36,096 nt of DNA from positions 1-36,096 of the forward strand of contig JAFWOX010000077.1 of assembly GCA_017545325.1 (NCBI GenBank), given 5' to 3'. The DNA is from Oscillospiraceae bacterium (GTDB lineage: Bacteria; Bacillota_A; Clostridia; Oscillospirales; Oscillospiraceae). Position numbers and translations under genes: made by a program. The notes under the pieces are model-generated. The model saw nothing but the letters and a program-made list of their open reading frames with translations, searched no databases and was not told where the DNA came from. Position 1 is the stretch's first letter; every line of letters begins with the position of its first letter. Shown here one piece after another: positions 23,240-31,405 of this stretch.

Positions 23240-23388
23240 TCTGCTGTATCATTGCCGCCTGCTTTATCCTGCGCTACCTGGTGCAGTGGGGAGACGTAGC
23301 CAAATACTTCGGCTTCAAGGATATCTATGGCGACAAGGATCCCTACGGCTTCACGGAGTACTGCGAACTGGATCAATATGAAGACTGA
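23236..23388 (+). CDS. 50-residue single-helix membrane peptide
   Basis: A short frame starts at TTG 23236, overlapping the previous stop, with GGGGG eight bases upstream. It ends at 23388, inside the ATPase gene. The product has one hydrophobic helix with three Cys (ICCIIAACFILRYLV), then an acidic aromatic tail (GDVAKYFGFKDIYGDKDP...) with one more Cys. Codons are in step with its neighbours: both ends overlap flanking genes by a few bases, the pattern of real coupled genes. Its place between an HCxxMCGG protein and a CPC ATPase recalls the small CcoS-type proteins of oxidase assembly operons, but the sequence is not clearly similar. Confidence 0.6.
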   Translation: MICCIIAACFILRYLVQWGDVAKYFGFKDIYGDKDPYGFTEYCELDQYED

Positions 23389-25285
23389 AACCATTCATGT
23401 CCGGCTGCGGGTGGAGGGCATCGTCTGCTACGCCTGTACGGACATCATCAGCCGTCTGGCCAAAGGCGTCCCCGGCGTAAAGGAGGCTCAGGTCAGCTAT
23501 GTCAGCGAGCTGCTTGAGCTGGATATGGATGAGACCGCAAGCCTGGAGGAAGTGTGCGCCATGCTGGAAAAGCATGGCTATCGCTGCCGAATCACCGGCG
23601 ACAGAGAGCTCCTGTCCGCAGAGGACGATATGGGCATCCTGCGCAGGCGCATTCTGGTTTCCTTTTTCCTCTCCCTGTTCCTCATCCCCTATCCCTTCCT
23701 GCCCATACCCCCCTGGGTCCGCTTCCTCATCGCCACGGCCGTGCAGATCATTGCAGGCCGGCAGTTTTATCGGGACGCCTGGTATGCCGTAACCGCCGGG
23801 GGCGCCAATATGTCCGTGCTCGTCTCCCTGGGGGTCCTCACCGCTTACCTATTCAGCACCGTTTCCGTTTTCCGGGGGGAAGGGGCGGTTTTCTACGAAT
23901 CCTGCGGCTCTGTTCTCGTCCTGGTCATGCTTGGCAAATATCTGGAGCGCAGCGCCCGGATCAGCTCCGCGGAACAAGTACGCAGGCTGATGGAGCTTGG
24001 TCCCGCAGAAGCCCGCCTGATCACCCCGGAGGGAGAGACCATGGTTCCCGCAGAGACCCTGCGGAAGGGTGACCGCTTCCTGGTGCGGAGGGGAGAGCTA
24101 TTTCCCTGCGACGGCGTGGTCCTGGAGGGCCACAGCGCCGCCGATGAGGCCAATCTTACCGGCGAAAGCAGACCCGCTGCGAAGCAGGCGGGAGACCGGG
24201 TCTTCTGCGCTACCATCAATATGCTGGACCGTCTGCTCCTGGAGGCGGAGGGCGACTATGCGGACAGCGTATACTGCCATATGCGGCAGGCGCTGCTCAA
24301 CGGCGTCAACGGAGAAAAGGCGGGGATCCAGCGGATGGCGGACCGGGTCTGTTCCCGTTTCGTGCCTTCGGTCTTATGCCTGGCCCTGCTGACGGTCTGC
24401 CTGTGGTTCGCCTTTCTGTCCCCTGGGGACCTCACCCGTGCCGTGACCAACGGGGCGGCTGTGCTGATCATCGCCTGCCCCTGCGCCATGGGGATCGCTA
24501 CGCCCCTGGCCATGACCCTGGCCATAGGCGGCCTGGGCGGGGCCGGAATCTTTGTGAAAAGCCACGGCGCCGTGGAGGCACTCGGCGCCGTGGACACGGT
24601 CGTCCTGGACAAGACCGGGACCTTGACTCAGCCGCTGGAGGATGGGGGCGAACGGCCGAGATACGGGGCGCCCAAAACGGTGGAGACCCTGATGCGGATG
24701 GGGATCTCCGTATGGATGCTCACCGGCGACTCGGAGGATCGGGCGTATGCCGCTGCGGACGCCTGCGGCATTCCCCGGGAACGGGTGCTCTGCCGTCTGC
24801 TGCCGGAGGACAAGGCAAAAACCATCGCCGAGCTGCGGCGCAGCGGCACGGTATGCATGGTGGGCGACGGGGTGAACGACGCCCTGTCCCTCCAGGCGGC
24901 CGACGTGGGTCTGGCCCTGGGCAGGGCTGCCGACGTGAGCGTCGCCTGCGCCGACGCGGTGGTGACCCGAAACCGGATCGCCCACATCCTGCGGGCGCTG
25001 TACGCCGGCCGGGCGACGATGCAGAATATCCGCCGCAGCCTCTTCTGGGCGCTGATCTATAATGTAATCGGTCTGCTGCTGGCCGCTGCCGGGATCGTTT
25101 CCCCCCTTATCGCCGGAGCGGCCATGTCCCTGAGCTCGCTCAGCGTCGCCTTGAACAGCCACTCTCTGGACAAAAAGCTTCGTGCCCCGAGCTTTGATCA
25201 GGTCTGTTCCGTGCCCAGGCAGCCGCTGACGGGAAAGCGGCGTCCATCATCGAAGGAAAAACCCGCAGTTTCCGCCGTATCCTGA
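23378..25285 (+). CDS. Heavy-metal (Cu-type) P-type ATPase lacking the nucleotide-binding N-domain
   Basis: A 635-residue P1B-type ATPase by its motifs: N-terminal HMA domain with GIVCYAC (Cys17, Cys20), actuator loop TGES (261-264), membrane site CPC (367-369), phosphorylation site DKTGT (Asp411), TGDS (449-452) and GDGVND (496-501). Copper and silver exporters have about 145 residues between DKTGT and TGD, including the N-domain with the ATP-binding HP motif. Here there are 38. The frame is intact and the flanking motifs are perfect, so the N-domain appears cleanly deleted. The protein should not bind ATP normally. The start at 23378 overlaps the small peptide gene. It may be a recently damaged gene or a P-type ATPase turned to another role. 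Confidence 0.9.
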   Translation: MKTETIHVRLRVEGIVCYACTDIISRLAKGVPGVKEAQVSYVSELLELDMDETASLEEVCAMLEKHGYRCRITGDRELLSAEDDMGILRRRILVSFFLSLFLIPYPFLPIPPWVRFLIATAVQIIAGRQFYRDAWYAVTAGGANMSVLVSLGVLTAYLFSTVSVFRGEGAVFYESCGSVLVLVMLGKYLERSARISSAEQVRRLMELGPAEARLITPEGETMVPAETLRKGDRFLVRRGELFPCDGVVLEGHSAADEANLTGESRPAAKQAGDRVFCATINMLDRLLLEAEGDYADSVYCHMRQALLNGVNGEKAGIQRMADRVCSRFVPSVLCLALLTVCLWFAFLSPGDLTRAVTNGAAVLIIACPCAMGIATPLAMTLAIGGLGGAGIFVKSHGAVEALGAVDTVVLDKTGTLTQPLEDGGERPRYGAPKTVETLMRMGISVWMLTGDSEDRAYAAADACGIPRERVLCRLLPEDKAKTIAELRRSGTVCMVGDGVNDALSLQAADVGLALGRAADVSVACADAVVTRNRIAHILRALYAGRATMQNIRRSLFWALIYNVIGLLLAAAGIVSPLIAGAAMSLSSLSVALNSHSLDKKLRAPSFDQVCSVPRQPLTGKRRPSSKEKPAVSAVS

Positions 25286-25312
25286 CCGAGGGCAAAAGTT
25301 GTTTTATCCGTC

Positions 25313-25381
25313 CCGGCGCGGCTTGCGCCGGAAAGCCTGACGAATGAATCCGAATATGGCGCGGGGCAGCCGCCCCGTGCC
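25313..25381 (+). other. Hairpins between the ATPase and OYE genes
   Basis: Two stems lie in this gap: CCGGCGC (25313-25319) with GCGCCGG (25325-25331), and GGCGCGGGGC (25358-25367) with GCCCCGTGCC (25372-25381, one G-T pair). Neither has a U-tract, so they are weak terminator or processing candidates. Confidence 0.4.
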
Positions 25382-25410
25382 AGGGAGAATAAATGATAGG
25401 AGGAAAGGCT

Positions 25411-27417
25411 ATGTCAACGAAGTACCCCCACGTATTTGAACCCATTACCATCCGGGGTGTGACCTTCAAGAACCGTGTGGAGCTGGCCCCGCCGGGATGC
25501 CTGGGCGCCGGCGACGAGAAAGGCTTCGTCACCGATCGCTTCATCAACGGTTTCCGCGCCTTTGCCAAGGGCGGCGTTGCCATCGTCTCCGTGGGCAACT
25601 GCACCATCGACATCAATGAGAGCAGCGACGAGGACCATCAGCTCCAGCTCTCGGATCCCGCCTGCGTATGGCAGTTGGCCCGCTTCGCTCAGATGTGCGA
25701 AAGCTACGGCGCCCATGCGAACCTGGAGCTCGTCCACTGCGGCAAGGACCAGATCCCTGAGCGCATCGGCGGACGCGCCGCCTACAGCAGCTCCAGCTTC
25801 ATCACCATCGCGGAGGAGAAGCGGGCCAAGCAGCTGGGCCGCGACCCCATCCCTACCATCGAGATGAGCAGGGAGAAGATCAAGGAGACCGTGGAAAAAT
25901 TTGCCTTCGCCGCCGAGCTCTGCAAGAAGGCCGGCATGAAGATGCTCATGCTCCACGGCGCCCACGGCAATCTCTTCGCCCAGTTCGCCAGCCCCTACTT
26001 CAACAGGCGTACCGATGAGTACGGCGGCAGCACCGAGAACCGCGCCCGCTTCTCCTGCGAGGTCCTGGATGCGGTCCGGGCCCGCGTCGGTGAGGATTTC
26101 GTCATCGAGTACCGCATCTCCGCCGAGGAGTTCCATCCCACCATGGGCACCCACTTCGACGAAGCCCTGAAGTTTATCGGCTACATCAAGGACAAGGTCG
26201 ATATCCTGCATGTTTCCGGCGGCATCCACGACGTCTGGGGCGAACCGGAATACATGATGTACATGTATCAGCCCTATGTGCTGGACCAGATGTACAATGT
26301 CCATTTCGCCGCCGACGTCAAGAAGGCCTATCCCGACCTGATCGTGAACACCGTAGGCTCCATCAAGGACCTGGCTCAGGCGGAAGAGATCATCGCCTCC
26401 GGCAAGGCGGACTTCGTGGCCATGCACCGCGCCCTGAACGCCGACCAGGAAATGGTCAACAAGTACGCCGAGGGCAGAGAGTATGAGCATATGCCGTGCC
26501 TGCGCTGTTCCTGCTTCCGGCCTTCCCGCCAGGGCACGCCTCCCTTTATGTCTTGCTCCGTGAACCCCATGTTCAGCCGCTACGAGGAGTATCCCGAGGG
26601 CGTGCTGCCCAAGGCGCCCAAGAAGAAAAAGGTCGCCGTTGTCGGCGGCGGGCCGGCGGGCATCGAGGCGGTCAAGGTCCTGCTGGAGCGCGGACACGAC
26701 GTGACGATCTATGAGAAGACCGGAGACTTCGGCGGCAATATCGCAAACGGCGTGTCCGCCCCCTTCAAGAAGGACCTGCGGGATTATCTGAACTATCTGC
26801 GCGTCTACGGCAAGACGGTGAATGTCCGCCGCTTCATGAACACCGAGGCCACCCCGGAGATGCTGGCGGCCGAGGGCTACGACGCGGTGGTCATGGCCAT
26901 CGGCGCGGATCCCATTATCCCCAAGGTTCCCGGATGGGATAAACCCCATGTGCACTGGGCTCCTGACGTGGAGAACGGAAAATTCCCCTGCGGCGACAAG
27001 GTCGTCATCATCGGCGGCTCCGTAGTAGGCACCGAGGCTGGTCTGAACCTGGCCATGGAGGGCAAGGAAGTTGTCGTCATCGACATGGATAAGAACTGCA
27101 GTCTGCGGGATACCGGCGCAGACTATATCCTGGGGCTGATGATCAAGGAAAACAACCTTCGCCGTGAGCTGGGCTGGAAGCTCCTGGAGATCACGGATAC
27201 CAGCGTGATCGCGGAAAATGTGGAAACCGGCGAAAAGTGGGAGATCCCTGCGGACACCGTCCTCTTCGCTGTAGGCTTGAAGCCGAAAAATGCCGAGGCC
27301 TGGCGCTTCTACGGCTGCTGCCCGAAGAGCGAATTCTTCATCGTGGGCGACTGCCGCGATTCCGGCGACGTTCGCGAAGCGGTCCACGGAGCCTTCGACG
27401 CTTTGAGATTCCTTTGA
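25411..27417 (+). CDS. NADH:flavin oxidoreductase, OYE-FAD-NAD type (enoate/dienoyl-CoA reductase-like)
   Basis: A 668-residue three-domain reductase. Residues 1-355 are an FMN-binding OYE barrel (PITIRGVTFKNRVELAP, HGAHGNLFAQFASPYFNRR, TDEYGGSTENRARF). A cysteine region follows (Cys363, 366, 368, 382), then an FAD domain (VVGGGPAGIEAVKVLL, from about 410) and an NAD(P) domain (IIGGSVVGTEAG, from about 533). Relatives reduce activated C=C bonds, as in BaiCD/BaiH, 2,4-dienoyl-CoA reductase and cinnamate reductase. The third cluster Cys is two residues early compared with the usual C-x2-C-x3-C-x11-C. AGGAGG lies 10 bases before ATG 25411. It could reduce a product of the LDI-like enzyme, but that is a guess. 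Confidence 0.93.
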   Translation: MSTKYPHVFEPITIRGVTFKNRVELAPPGCLGAGDEKGFVTDRFINGFRAFAKGGVAIVSVGNCTIDINESSDEDHQLQLSDPACVWQLARFAQMCESYGAHANLELVHCGKDQIPERIGGRAAYSSSSFITIAEEKRAKQLGRDPIPTIEMSREKIKETVEKFAFAAELCKKAGMKMLMLHGAHGNLFAQFASPYFNRRTDEYGGSTENRARFSCEVLDAVRARVGEDFVIEYRISAEEFHPTMGTHFDEALKFIGYIKDKVDILHVSGGIHDVWGEPEYMMYMYQPYVLDQMYNVHFAADVKKAYPDLIVNTVGSIKDLAQAEEIIASGKADFVAMHRALNADQEMVNKYAEGREYEHMPCLRCSCFRPSRQGTPPFMSCSVNPMFSRYEEYPEGVLPKAPKKKKVAVVGGGPAGIEAVKVLLERGHDVTIYEKTGDFGGNIANGVSAPFKKDLRDYLNYLRVYGKTVNVRRFMNTEATPEMLAAEGYDAVVMAIGADPIIPKVPGWDKPHVHWAPDVENGKFPCGDKVVIIGGSVVGTEAGLNLAMEGKEVVVIDMDKNCSLRDTGADYILGLMIKENNLRRELGWKLLEITDTSVIAENVETGEKWEIPADTVLFAVGLKPKNAEAWRFYGCCPKSEFFIVGDCRDSGDVREAVHGAFDALRFL

Positions 27418-27431
27418 TCCCGGGACGATTA

Positions 27432-27756
27432 TCCGCCCCATGAGGGATACCGCCGGAACGCCGGTCATCATGTCAGGCTCGGCATCCTGAACCCCGGCGG
27501 CAGCTGGTACTGCGGCCAGATCATCACCCCCTTTACGCAAAAGCGCCCGGATATCTCCGCTGCCGTCGTGGGCATACAAACTGAGATAATCATGCAGCTT
27601 CTCGGGGACGGGAGCGTGGATTGGCCATCGCTCCCATCCTCCGGAACCAGGAATCCCCGCATCATCCGCAGTCAGCTGCTCTATGCTATGGAGCTGCAGC
27701 CCTTGCGGGATCGTTATGCGCAGACCTGCCATGATCCTGCAGAGATACTCACATAG
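27432..27756 (+). pseudogene. LysR regulator remnant, second copy of 17403-18350
   Basis: Bases from about 27432 to 27690 align with about 17642-17905 of the intact LysR gene (shared runs include CAGATCATCACCCCCTTTA and CATCATCCGCAGTCAGCTGC). There are many substitutions and a one-base deletion at GTGGAT-TGGCC that breaks the frame. After GCTGCTCTATG the sequence jumps to bases matching about 18257 onward (GCGGGATCG), so about 350 bp are missing inside. The helix-turn-helix region is absent too. It is a dead, internally deleted duplicate. Confidence 0.88.
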
Positions 27757-27781
27757 CCCCAGTCGATCATGGCGTAACCAG

Positions 27782-27819
27782 ACATGGCGTAGCTCATATG
27801 CTACGCCATGTATATTTTT
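27782..27819 (+). terminator. Strong intrinsic terminator after the OYE gene
   Basis: A perfect 12-bp stem ACATGGCGTAGC (27782-27793) and its complement (27800-27811), with a 6-base loop, followed by ATATTTTTG. Confidence 0.85.
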
Positions 27820-27830
27820 GCCGCCGTTTG

Positions 27831-27859
27831 TTGACGCTTGGCCGAGTGTGTATTATGCT
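27831..27859 (+). promoter_or_regulatory. Promoter for the Cys-rich protein and lipoprotein 2
   Basis: TTGACG (27831-27836), a 17-bp spacer and TATGCT (27854-27859). Two direct repeats of GAACAGTT lie downstream at about 27880-27896, in the leader. Confidence 0.65.
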
Positions 27860-27916
27860 TGATCTGCAGCGGATTCAGTTGAACAGTTGAACAGTTTGAA
27901 AGGAGAATGATTCGTT

Positions 27917-28165
27917 ATGGCAGAAAAGAAGATCAATATTCTCCGCCGTCCTCCCAAGGATGAGGAGGAGCTGCATGCGGAGATGCTGAAATGGGAACAG
28001 ATCGTAGCCGATCCGGAAAACCTGCGGTGTTCCTGCGAGGTGACGGTGTGCAAGTACCACGGGGACTGCAAAAAGTGCATCGCCGTGCACCGCTATTATG
28101 ACGGCTTCCCCGCCTGCTTGCGGGAGTTTGCGGATAAGCTGAAAGCGGAAGCGGCAGCCAAATGA
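27917..28165 (+). CDS. Small Cys-rich protein, probably metal-binding
   Basis: An 82-residue protein. After a charged N-terminal half (PPKDEEELHAEMLKWEQIV) comes the dense motif CSCEVTVCKYHGDCKKC, followed by VHRYYDGFPACL, giving Cys and His ligands for Zn or an Fe-S cluster. The pattern C-x-C-x5-C-x2-HG-x-C-x2-C...H-R-Y resembles small clostridial proteins of unknown function (DUF6485-like, from memory). AAGGAG precedes the start. It shares a promoter region with the lipoprotein 85 bp downstream. Confidence 0.82.
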   Translation: MAEKKINILRRPPKDEEELHAEMLKWEQIVADPENLRCSCEVTVCKYHGDCKKCIAVHRYYDGFPACLREFADKLKAEAAAK

Positions 28166-28250
28166 CCGACCCGGCAAGAATGGGGTCCCCCGCCTGGTCC
28201 GCCTTGCCGATCCCCCCATTGGACACGATTTTTAAACAGGAGCCTGAAAA

Positions 28251-30059
28251 ATGAAAAACAAACTCTCTTTCATCCTGGCACTTTGCCTGTGCCTGGCTTT
28301 GTTCTCCGGCTGCGGAAATGCGCCTCCGGCGGAAACCCCCGCCCCGGCCACCCCAGCGCCGACGGAGACCGCAGCACCGGCCAAAACGGCGCCTCCGGCG
28401 GAAACCGAAGCTCCGGCGGAGACCGCAGCCCCTGCGGAGACCGCCTCACCCGAAACGCCCTCGCCCTACAACTTTGCCGAGGGAAACTTCAAGAAGGACG
28501 CCCTGGGCTTTGCGGCGGAAGCTTATGAGTATGAGCTGCCCCTCTGCACAACGGACGAGGTCCTGAGCTACTGGACCTGTCTGTATACGCCCGAATTTCT
28601 GCCCGGCGCTTATCAGGACTCACCCTTTCCCACCGCCGTGGAAAAGGAGACCGGCGTCCATGTAGAGTATATCATGATCGACCGCAACTCCCGGGGGGAT
28701 AATTTCAGCGTCCTTCTGGCCGCAGACGAACTCCCGGATATCTGCAGCCAGGTCACCTGGTTTTACCCCGGCGTTTTCAAGGACGCCATTCTCAGCGACC
28801 ACTTCTTTGTGAACTTATACGACTATCGGGACTACATGCCCAACTACATGTTCGAGGTCATGAAAACCGCAGCGACGGATACGGATCTGCGCTCCGCCGT
28901 GTTCCTGGAGGATACGGTGATCGGCCAGTTCCATTGCCTGGAGGACCAGATCTATCCCACCACCGCGCTGTTCATCCGGGGAGACTGGCTGAAAAAGCTG
29001 GATATTGACCGGGACAGCATCGTTACCTGGGAGGATACCCATGAAGTCCTGCTGGCCTTCCAGAATCAGATCCCGACGGCGGTTTATCCCGCCATGCTGT
29101 ACAACACCATCACCGGCGGAGCGGAGCACTGGCTTTTCTATGATACCTTGGGCTTCTGCAGCGAGTACGGCCCTTCCGTCATGGTGGACGGCAGCGGTCA
29201 GGTATATGCCTCTCTCACTACGGATCGGGACAAAAACCTGATGACGGAGATCAACAAATGGTTCTCCGAGGGCCTTTTTGACCCGAACTGGGCCTCCTAT
29301 GACGGGACCAACAATCCGATCTTCGAGCAGCGAATGGAGGGGGATACCTTCGGTTATCTCACCTTCGCCGTATCCGATATCACAGGCAAGCAGTACCTGA
29401 TCGATGATCCGGACTGCACCTGGATGATGCTCCCGGATCCTGTTCTGGAAAAAGGGCAAACCCTGCATGTGGGCACCAAGGGCACCCGGGTATACTACGG
29501 CAACGCCTCTGTGAGCACGCGCTGCGAGAATATCCCTCTGGCCATCACCTGGCTGGACTGGCGGTACAGCCCCGCAGGCTCCATGCTGATGAGCTGGGGA
29601 CCGGAGGGCGTCACTTTCGAATATGACGAGGCCGGAAACCGGAGACTCACTGAGCTGATCTGGAACAATCCGGATTTCCCCGGGGCGATCACCCCCCTGA
29701 GCTGGTGCTACACCAACAACATCATCTGCGACCCCGGTCTGGACTTCGGGAGCGCACATTACGCCTACCCCGGCGGAGAATCGGTGATGGAAGCCTTCGC
29801 CTACTACGGGACCATCCAGAATAACGACTATGCCTATGTCTGGCCCTCCGACTGCGTGCTGAATGCGGAAGAGCAGGAGGAGGCCAACAGCATCATGTCC
29901 GACATGGCCACGTACATCCGGGAAAACTATCTTTCCTTTGTGGACGGCTCCACGCCCATGTCCCAGTGGGACGCCTATGCAGCCGGACTGGAGGTCGTAG
30001 GGCTGAACAGATATCTGGCGGTCTACCAGCAGGCCTATGACAATTATCTGAAGGGCTGA
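28251..30059 (+). CDS. Large solute-binding-like lipoprotein (LplA-type), copy 2
   Basis: A 602-residue paralogue of 18559-20361. The signal peptide ends LFSGC with Cys21. The linker is built of Ala/Pro/Glu/Thr repeats (PAETEAPAETAAPAET). The mature domain repeats the same landmarks: YEYELPL, YWTCLYTPEFLPG, a TGVHVEYIMI strand, CENIPLAITWLDWRYSPAG and a C-terminal SQWDAY segment. Identity to copy 1 is clear but partial, so the duplication is old or fast-evolving. No permease is near. CAGGAG precedes the start. It probably binds a related but different ligand at the cell surface. Confidence 0.85.
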   Translation: MKNKLSFILALCLCLALFSGCGNAPPAETPAPATPAPTETAAPAKTAPPAETEAPAETAAPAETASPETPSPYNFAEGNFKKDALGFAAEAYEYELPLCTTDEVLSYWTCLYTPEFLPGAYQDSPFPTAVEKETGVHVEYIMIDRNSRGDNFSVLLAADELPDICSQVTWFYPGVFKDAILSDHFFVNLYDYRDYMPNYMFEVMKTAATDTDLRSAVFLEDTVIGQFHCLEDQIYPTTALFIRGDWLKKLDIDRDSIVTWEDTHEVLLAFQNQIPTAVYPAMLYNTITGGAEHWLFYDTLGFCSEYGPSVMVDGSGQVYASLTTDRDKNLMTEINKWFSEGLFDPNWASYDGTNNPIFEQRMEGDTFGYLTFAVSDITGKQYLIDDPDCTWMMLPDPVLEKGQTLHVGTKGTRVYYGNASVSTRCENIPLAITWLDWRYSPAGSMLMSWGPEGVTFEYDEAGNRRLTELIWNNPDFPGAITPLSWCYTNNIICDPGLDFGSAHYAYPGGESVMEAFAYYGTIQNNDYAYVWPSDCVLNAEEQEEANSIMSDMATYIRENYLSFVDGSTPMSQWDAYAAGLEVVGLNRYLAVYQQAYDNYLKG

Positions 30060-30081
30060 CAAAAACGGTCCTATTAAAAGC

Positions 30082-30109
30082 AGTACCCCGGGCGAACGCC
30101 CGGGGTACT
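30082..30109. terminator. Bidirectional terminator between convergent genes
   Basis: AGTACCCCGGGC (30082-30093) pairs perfectly with 30098-30109 around GAAC. On the minus strand it is followed by GCTTTTAAT; on the plus strand the T-run is poor. Confidence 0.7.
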
Positions 30110-30133
30110 GATCGTCTATTCCGTCTATTCCGT

Positions 30134-31375
30134 TTATTCCGCCGTCTGCTCCTCCTGCGCTGCCGGCTTTGCCTTCTTTCTCCCCCGGAGCTTCCGGATG
30201 AGCTTTCCCAGGAGGGAGATGAGCAGGGTCACGACGATGGCGCAGAGCAGCAGGAGGACCAGGTACATGACCGCATCCTTCCAGGTCATGGGGATCGCCC
30301 TGAACCGCTGGTCGAAGCCCCCGGTATCCCCCAGGAAGCGGAAAAGGGAGGACTGCCAGCTTCCGGCCTTGCTGTGGACGATCAGATCCATTTTCACCTT
30401 CTGCAGAAGGGTAAAGTACAGGGTGATGAGGGTATAATGGCACACATACATGGCCAGGGTGATCTTCCCCATGAGGCGGGAGACGGGATTATCCAATACC
30501 TTCGTCAACGGGGTGATCCGCAGGAAGGAGAAGAGGATCAGGGCCATGATGTACAGGGTGCGCTTGTAGTTCTCCAGCCCGGCGGGACGGCCGATGATCA
30601 GGGTGAAGAGGCGGTAGACCACATACAGTTCCACCAGTCCCAGGAGGAGGCGCAGGGGGAGCTTCGGCTTTTTCTCCCGCAGCCGGGCATAGAGGAAGAA
30701 GAGGGCGATGCCCAGGGCCAGCTCGGAAAAGGCCTTCAGGGTCCCGGCGGTAAGGCAGCCCACCAGAATATTGTGGTCCAGCACCGTGGTGGTCTTCAGG
30801 GCAAAGAAGGTGACTCCCAGCAGCCCGATCACCGGGGACAGGAAGCGCATCAGGTCAAAATGCCGCTCCATCAGATAGGTGTATACATACCCGGCAATGA
30901 TCAGGGAGGTGAGGAACCACAGGGGGATATTGGGGGCAAAGCCGCCATTGAAGCCGAAGGGGGTGCCCACCAGGAGCAGGACCTCCCATTCCGCATTCAT
31001 GATAAACTCCAGCTTTCCCTTGAAGCCCTCCAGCCCCGGAGAGACCAGGATATGCAGCACCAGCCAGCAGAGGACCACAGGCACGATGGCCTTCAGCTTA
31101 TTTTTCCCATAGTCGATGGCCCGCCCGGCAGCTTCCTTAGGCTCCGCCGGGAGACCGCCCCGGGCAAGATGGCGCTTCTCCGCGCCCATCCCCAGCAGGA
31201 AGCCGGCCAGGACGAAGAAAAACTCCACCGCCCCGGACCCGGAGGGGAAGAGGCTCTTCTTCATAAAAAAGAGCTCGAAATGGTACAGGCTCACCATTAC
31301 AGTGAAGATAAAGCGCCAGAACTCCACGCTGGAGATCCGCCTCTTCTTTTCCGCGGGCAGAACGGCCGTTTCCAT
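30134..31375 (-). CDS. Acyltransferase 3 family membrane protein
   Basis: A 413-residue protein with about ten membrane helices. The start (ISSVEFWRFIFTVMVSLYHFELFF) carries the R-x10-H pattern of acyltransferase 3/OafB-type enzymes, which O-acylate surface sugars or other small molecules. A GAVEFFFVLAGFLLG segment is also typical. The C-terminus is Lys/Arg-rich and cytoplasmic. GGGAGG precedes the ATG. The stop is followed by a 9-bp repeat that places further in-frame stops (TAA, TAG, TAG). It is convergent with lipoprotein 2 and divergent from the redox operon; no functional link is evident. Confidence 0.9.
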   Translation of the reverse strand: METAVLPAEKKRRISSVEFWRFIFTVMVSLYHFELFFMKKSLFPSGSGAVEFFFVLAGFLLGMGAEKRHLARGGLPAEPKEAAGRAIDYGKNKLKAIVPVVLCWLVLHILVSPGLEGFKGKLEFIMNAEWEVLLLVGTPFGFNGGFAPNIPLWFLTSLIIAGYVYTYLMERHFDLMRFLSPVIGLLGVTFFALKTTTVLDHNILVGCLTAGTLKAFSELALGIALFFLYARLREKKPKLPLRLLLGLVELYVVYRLFTLIIGRPAGLENYKRTLYIMALILFSFLRITPLTKVLDNPVSRLMGKITLAMYVCHYTLITLYFTLLQKVKMDLIVHSKAGSWQSSLFRFLGDTGGFDQRFRAIPMTWKDAVMYLVLLLLCAIVVTLLISLLGKLIRKLRGRKKAKPAAQEEQTAE

Positions 31376-31405
31376 GTCTGAACACCTCCCGGTGATTTCC
31401 TTACT

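Noticed and set aside
25414..27732. 772-codon frame antisense to the OYE gene
   Set aside because: Covers both the real gene and the LysR remnant in reverse; composition is artificial.
27568..27756. Short independent gene
   Set aside because: It is part of the LysR remnant, read after the frameshift.
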